Origin: Anagrus nilaparvatae
Taxonomy: Eukaryota; Arthropoda; Insecta; Hymenoptera; Mymaridae
DNA: 64,000 bases
Direction of reading: 5' to 3'
Assembly (NCBI GenBank): GCA_022575985.1
Contig: JAKSXM010000256.1
Location: forward strand, 1 to 64,000
The notes below the pieces were generated by a model. That model ran no database searches. It saw only the letters and a program-made list of their open reading frames with translations, and was not told where the DNA came from. The translations under genes and the position numbers were made by a program. Numbering within the stretch: the stretch's first letter is position 1; each line of letters starts with the position of its first letter. Shown piece after piece: positions 58,850 to 64,000 of the stretch.

Positions 58850-61629
58850 TAGTTATTAATAAATTGTATTCTCAAGCGAGCGCGTGCAGACAACGTGAAA
58901 AATTAGTATATTCGTATATTTTATTAGTATTTATTACTATGATTTTCAAATTGTTAAAGAAAACCAAAAATAAAAATAATTATCACAGTGTAGACCTGGA
59001 CTTCTGTTTCTTATTTAATTTTTTTGCTGCTAGGTCTAAAAAATTTTCCAACGGAAAATTCTGTTTTTTGGATCTCTTAATGCGAATGTGCTATCCATTT
59101 TTACTTAAAATGGTTCAGTTGCCCGCAATAGGCTTGGTTTAAACAACTTAAGGTTATTTTTTGAAATCTTTTAAAAATTTGTATATGTTTTTTGTTTTTT
59201 GAATTGCTGAATACAAATATACTATCAATGTTGACCAAAAATAATCCAGTTGCCTGTTACTGGTAATTCACTTACAATTTTAAATAGATTGAAAAGCAGA
59301 GAGTTTAGACTCGATTTTCAAAAACCACTATTTTTTCAGCGTATAGAAAATGATTAAACCGGATATTAAAAATTCTCTTTAAATACCCACTTATACAAAT
59401 AATAATTTAATTTGGTTACTTTGTAGAATTTTCTTTTTTATTTGAAACAATATTTAACTACTATTCATACTTTTAATGAGAAATTTTAATTCCCGCGTAT
59501 AAAATTATTTTTTATGCCGTATATATACTTTTATTTGTTATAAAAAAAGTATATTTATATTTCTATACTCAAAAGTTTTAAGTTTTTCAAATAAATATTT
59601 TTTAATTAAAGCTATAGAACAATAGCTTTTGAATTTCTGTTGGTTAAAAGTTAAAACGATAGCCGACCATAACTTAATGTAAATGGTTTTTTTAAGAGCA
59701 GCATAAACAATTTATAGATACTAAAAATATTTACTTGAAAAAATTGCAGAATAAACTTTTTATTAACCAAATATAACAAGAGTTTTGTTAAACTTTCTCT
59801 TATGAAATGATTTCATTCAAATTAGACTCCCGCAGTCTTTTTTATATTATTCTAAACATTCTTTTACCTACAGTACAAATTATGAATGGAAAGTTTTTTA
59901 AACTACTTGAAAATTATCAAAGATTATAATAATTTACTTCTTAATTAAATACAAAGAGCTCAAAAGTCAAAAGAAAGCTTTAATAAACATATTTTGATTT
60001 TTAACCAATTAACCAATCGAATTATTTGTTTTTTAGGAACAATATTAGATATTTCAATACTAATCTTAAAACTAATGAGATGGCTATTCATTAATTTCAC
60101 ATTATTATTATAACTATTACTATTTCTATGGTAAAATCAAAGATATATTGAATTTATAATCTTTTATTATTATAAACCAAATGTACGAAATAAACATTAC
60201 CCTAAAAGCACAACAATACGACTGCTAATTAGCGTAATGTCTAATTTAATATTATTACGTACGAATTACCAACCCTTGAAAATATTATGTTTATTAAATT
60301 TTCAGAAATTTATGAAAAAGCTTTGCAATCCAAAATAAATTGGGCGTAAAATGTATGAGTTTAAGTGTAATTTATTGCTATATTTAAAATTATTATGATT
60401 TTATATATATGAAGGTATAAATCGAATAAAAAAAGATATAAGAAAATTTTACAGGTAAATATTGCGTGCATAAAAGTTAAATGAACGTGTGGTGTAGCGC
60501 CTGCTCTGCGGTATTGATTACAGCTTCCTATCCAGGTGAACTCCCAGGGTCAAATCTCTCTTATCTTGCTTTTCCTCTTTTATATTTTATATATATATTT
60601 ATTTATTTCATTCATGATCAAGCCATATACGAATTATGTATGTGTGTGTGTGTGTTCTATTCAAACACAAAATTTATATATAATAACAATTTTTTTCAAT
60701 TTATTTTTAACAATGAAATTCGTATATGAAATATATAAAAAAAACAAAATTTGAATTAAACTTAATTGTAAAAGCTTAAAAATATTTTATTTTAAAAAAT
60801 ATACATTTTTAACCATTTTTCTTGGTATTATTAAATTTAAAAAAATATTATTTAAAATTTCAAAATTTTATTTACTTTGGTTTATTTTATAGATGAATAG
60901 ATACATGAATATATATATAATCGTTAAAATCAATATTGAGATCACGAAAGGATTAAATAGTTGAAATTGAAAAAAAACAGGATAAATTTTAGTAGCTTTA
61001 ATACCGAGAAAATATATATATATAATAACCAAAGGCGTAAAAAATGTCAATTAATTTTTAAATCAAATAAAAAAAATTTTATATATAAAAAAAGTGGAAG
61101 AAATGAAACACTAATTTATTTGCTATTCAATTTATCTTGTTTGTCTTTATAATGAAGAAATATAAACTAAAAGACTTGATTACATATTTCATTGGCTTTA
61201 TTTTACCTCTAGTTGTTTAATTTGTTAAAATTTGTCATTCTTATACAGAATACTAAAATTTGATAATTGTAAGTAAAGATGAAGATAATAAATTTTATAT
61301 AAAATAAATATTATTTTTTATTTTTTTATTATTTTAGTTATTCATTATTTAAATTGGTTCATTAGTTATAATTTATATGTTAAATATATATGAGAATAAA
61401 CATAACTAAATTGACTAAAATTTAAATAAGGATTTTGTTATTATACTTGGCATTTTTGTTCCCATTTTTTGCTTTTAGTAACAGAAGAGATTCATCTAGC
61501 TCTTACTTTTGGCAAACATTTTTTGGTTCCTTAAAGAGGAACCATTGTGATAGGTCAAATTTTGATTTTTTGGCATATAAGCACGTTTTGAGACCCCAGG
61601 AAGCTAAAAAACCGGTTTTTAAAAAAAGT

Positions 61630-61662
<33 letters not shown>

Positions 61663-61665
61663 ATT
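58850..61665. other. Non-coding, no gene seen
   Basis: AT-rich. (TG)n microsatellites lie at about 60640-60655 and 61629-61652. Short ORFs here show no conserved motif. Confidence 0.5.
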
Positions 61666-63240
61666 GGTGATATTTCACAAACACTATGGAGTTAAGACCT
61701 AATTTTTTTTTCAAAAATTTTTTCACCAAAAAAGCTCTAGGTACTTTTTTTTTTTTAATTTGGATGTAATACCTCATTTATTTCCACGAAAGTACTTATA
61801 TTTGAAAGTATGATTTTTACTCGATATCTGGAATCTGATACTTAATTTTTTGAAAACTTTTTCCCCTAAAATATTTTTCACGAAAAAATACAAAAAACAC
61901 CATTTTTTTTTTTTTGACGTAGTACCTAATTTATTTCTATGACAGTACTAGTTTTAGAAAGTTCGTTTATAGTAACTTTTTGGATCTGATACCAAATTTT
62001 TTTTAAAATTTTTTCTCAAAATTAAAAAAAAAAAAAAATTAAAAAACCTACAATATTTTTTTTTTTGGGATGTAATACCTAATTTAATTTCATGAAAGTA
62101 CTAATATCTGAAAATATTGCGACCGGCGATATTTCACAACCGTTATGAAATTAAGACCTAATTTTTTGTTCAAAAATTTTTTCACCAAAAAAGCTCTAGG
62201 TACTTTTTTTTTTTTTAATTTGGATCTAATATCTCATTTATTTCCACGAAAGTATACTTATATTTGAAAGTATGATTTTCACATGATATCTCAAATCGGA
62301 TACTTAATTTTCTGAAAATTTTTTTCCTAAAATTTTTTTCACAAAAAAATAGAAAAAATACCAATTTTGTTTTTCTTTTTGGACGTAGTACCTAATTTAT
62401 TTCTATGACAGTACTAGTTTTAGAAAGTTTGTTTATAGTCATTTTTTGAATCTGATACCGAATTTTAAAAAAATTTTTTTCTCAAAATTAAAAAAACAAA
62501 AAAATTAAAAAACCTACAATATTTTTTTTTTTGGGATGTAATACCTAATTTAATTTCATGAAAGTACTAATATCTGAAAATATTGCGACCGGCGATATTT
62601 CACAACCGTTATGAAATTAAGACCTAATTTTTTGTTCAAAAATTTTTTCACCAAAAAAGCTCTAGGTACTTTTTTTTTTTTAATTTGGATCTAATATCTC
62701 ATTTATTTCCACGAAAGTACTTATATTTGAAAGTATGATTTTTACTCAATCTCGAATCTGATACTTAATTTTTATGAAAATTTTTTTGCAAAATATTTTT
62801 CACGAAAAAATACAAAAAACACCATTTTTTTTTTTTTTTTGGACGTAGTACCTAATTTATTTCTATGACAGTACTAGTTTTAGAAAGTTTGTTTATAGTC
62901 ATTTTTTGAATCTGATACCGAATTTTAAAAAAATTTTTTTCTCAAAATTAAAAAAACAAAAGAATTAAAAAACCTGCAATATTTTTTTTTTTGGGTGTAA
63001 TACCTCATTTATTTCCATCAAAGTACTAATATCTGAAAATACTGCAACCGGCGATATTTCACAACCGTTATGAAATTAAGACCTAATTTTTTTTTCAAAA
63101 ATTTTTTCACCAAAAAAGCTCGAGGTACTTTTTTTTTTTTTTTAATTTGGATGTAATACCTCATTTATTTCCATGAAAGTACTTATATTTAAAATTATGG
63201 TTTTTACTCTATATCTCGAAACTGATACTTAATTTTCTAA
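61666..63240. repeat. 460-bp higher-order satellite, about 3.4 copies, made of 153-bp monomers
   Basis: GGYGATATTTCACAA starts copies at 61666, 62125, 62591 and 63050 (periods 459, 466, 459). Within a copy three related monomers are spaced 153 bp apart: GATGTAATACCTCATTTATT (61763), GACGTAGTACCTAATTTATT (61916) and GATGTAATACCTAATTTAAT (62069). The next copy starts the cycle again at 62223. The same monomer type in successive copies is far more alike than neighbouring types. Confidence 0.9.
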
Positions 63241-63890
63241 AACTACCCCTAAAAGGGCCGTTTTAGCTATTTCTGCTTTTTGTACGCCCAGATTAGGTCC
63301 ATAGGGTTTTTTGGGTCGTAGAATTTAGGGGTAGTTTTAGCTAATTTATGGGTGATATATTAATTATTCATAAAAGCTTCCGCGAAATTCGTTTTCAGCG
63401 ACTCAAAAAACCCTATGTACCTAATCTGGGTATACAAAATGTGGAAATAGCAAAAAGTCCATTTTAGGGTTAGTTTCATCTAATTTAGGGGTGAAATATT
63501 AATTATTCATAAAAAAATCTATGAAATTTGTTTTCAGCGACCCAAAAAACCCCATGGACCTAATTTGGTCGTGAAAAGTGCGAAAATAGCGAAAACACCC
63601 CTTTTGGGGGGTAGTTTTAGCTAATTTAAGGGTGAAATGTTAATTTTACCTTAAAAAATCATCGAGATTCTTAATTAGTGACCCAAAAAACCATTAGAAA
63701 CCAATTATTGGGCAAATCTATTGACTCAGAACGCGAATATATAAAAAATACACCCTTTTGAGGGTAGTTTTTGCAAATTTAAGGGTGAAGCCCCATTTTC
63801 TTTACCAAATGACCCCGATTTTCGTTTTCAGCGATCAAAAAAACCTATACTAAAGTAAATCTCGTATTCGTAAACCATAAGTACAACCAA
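63241..63890. repeat. 140-bp satellite array, about 4-5 units
   Basis: TAGGGGTAGTTTTAGC-like motifs near 63325, 63465, 63606 and 63761 (periods about 140, 141 and 155), with GGGTGAAATATTAATTATTC and CAGCGACCCAAAAAACC. Same family as the 16-kb array, but here it directly follows the 460-bp satellite. Confidence 0.8.
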
Positions 63891-63904
63891 ACCCGTATTT
63901 TGAC

Positions 63905-64000
63905 TGCAGTAAAGAGTCGTATACGATTTATTCCACTGCGCGACCGGAAACAACGCGTTTTCTTGCCACTGACAAGAAAAATATATTTTGTACAAATAAC
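63905..64000 (-). repeat. Dispersed repeat (GCGAGAAAA family), copy 3, cut by window end
   Basis: The - strand matches 17400-17465 and 58055-58100: CGTATACGA-like, GTGGCAAGAAAACGCGTT and CGGTCGCGCAG. Confidence 0.5.

Noticed and set aside
61435..61695. 86-residue ORF ending in a Cys-Val run
   Set aside because: The C-terminal Cys-Val comes from a (TG)n microsatellite and no domain is seen.

Overview
The window looks like nuclear DNA from an insect with an extremely AT-rich genome. It has long A/T homopolymer runs, spliceosomal introns, decayed non-LTR retrotransposons and many inverted-repeat elements. The one conserved gene is a member of the arthropod Dpr (defective proboscis extension response) two-Ig cell-surface family. 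The AT bias and an F-box/leucine-rich-repeat gene pair would suit a parasitoid wasp such as a braconid, but that is inference; nothing seen fixes the species. No bacterial-style operon, CRISPR array, rRNA or intact tRNA was seen.

Layout. 1-12.6 kb: no recognisable gene. It holds a 25-bp minisatellite (about 50 units at 8.56-9.84 kb, a short sister array at 0.73-0.93 kb) inside a dispersed element with short inverted subterminal repeats and a terminal hairpin, plus one CACTG-ended MITE and a foldback. 12.6-20.6 kb: a large palindrome. Two nearly identical intact F-box/LRR genes face away from each other on arms of about 2 kb, separated by a spacer that is itself a foldback element with a 140-bp satellite core. 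21.0-53.1 kb: the last four coding exons of the dpr gene on the + strand (21065-21275, 48933-49060, 52790-52958, 53030-53121). Its 27.7-kb and 3.7-kb introns carry MITEs, foldbacks, satellite fragments and LINE remains. The signal peptide and first part of Ig domain 1 were not found and probably lie before this window or in an unrecognised small exon. 53.1-64 kb: dispersed repeats, a 315-bp MITE, another CACTG MITE, a 460-bp higher-order satellite built from three 153-bp monomers (61.67-63.24 kb), and a 140-bp satellite array running nearly to the edge.

Function. The dpr product is expected to be a neuronal surface recognition protein that pairs with DIP-family Ig proteins. The F-box pair should encode substrate receptors of SCF ubiquitin ligases. 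I see no sign that the two loci work together. The recurring theme is palindromic DNA: at least ten inverted-repeat structures from 158 bp to about 6.8 kb occur in 64 kb, some nested in others or in dead LINEs. Coordinates of repeats were read by eye and are good to a few to a few tens of bases unless a target-site duplication is stated.
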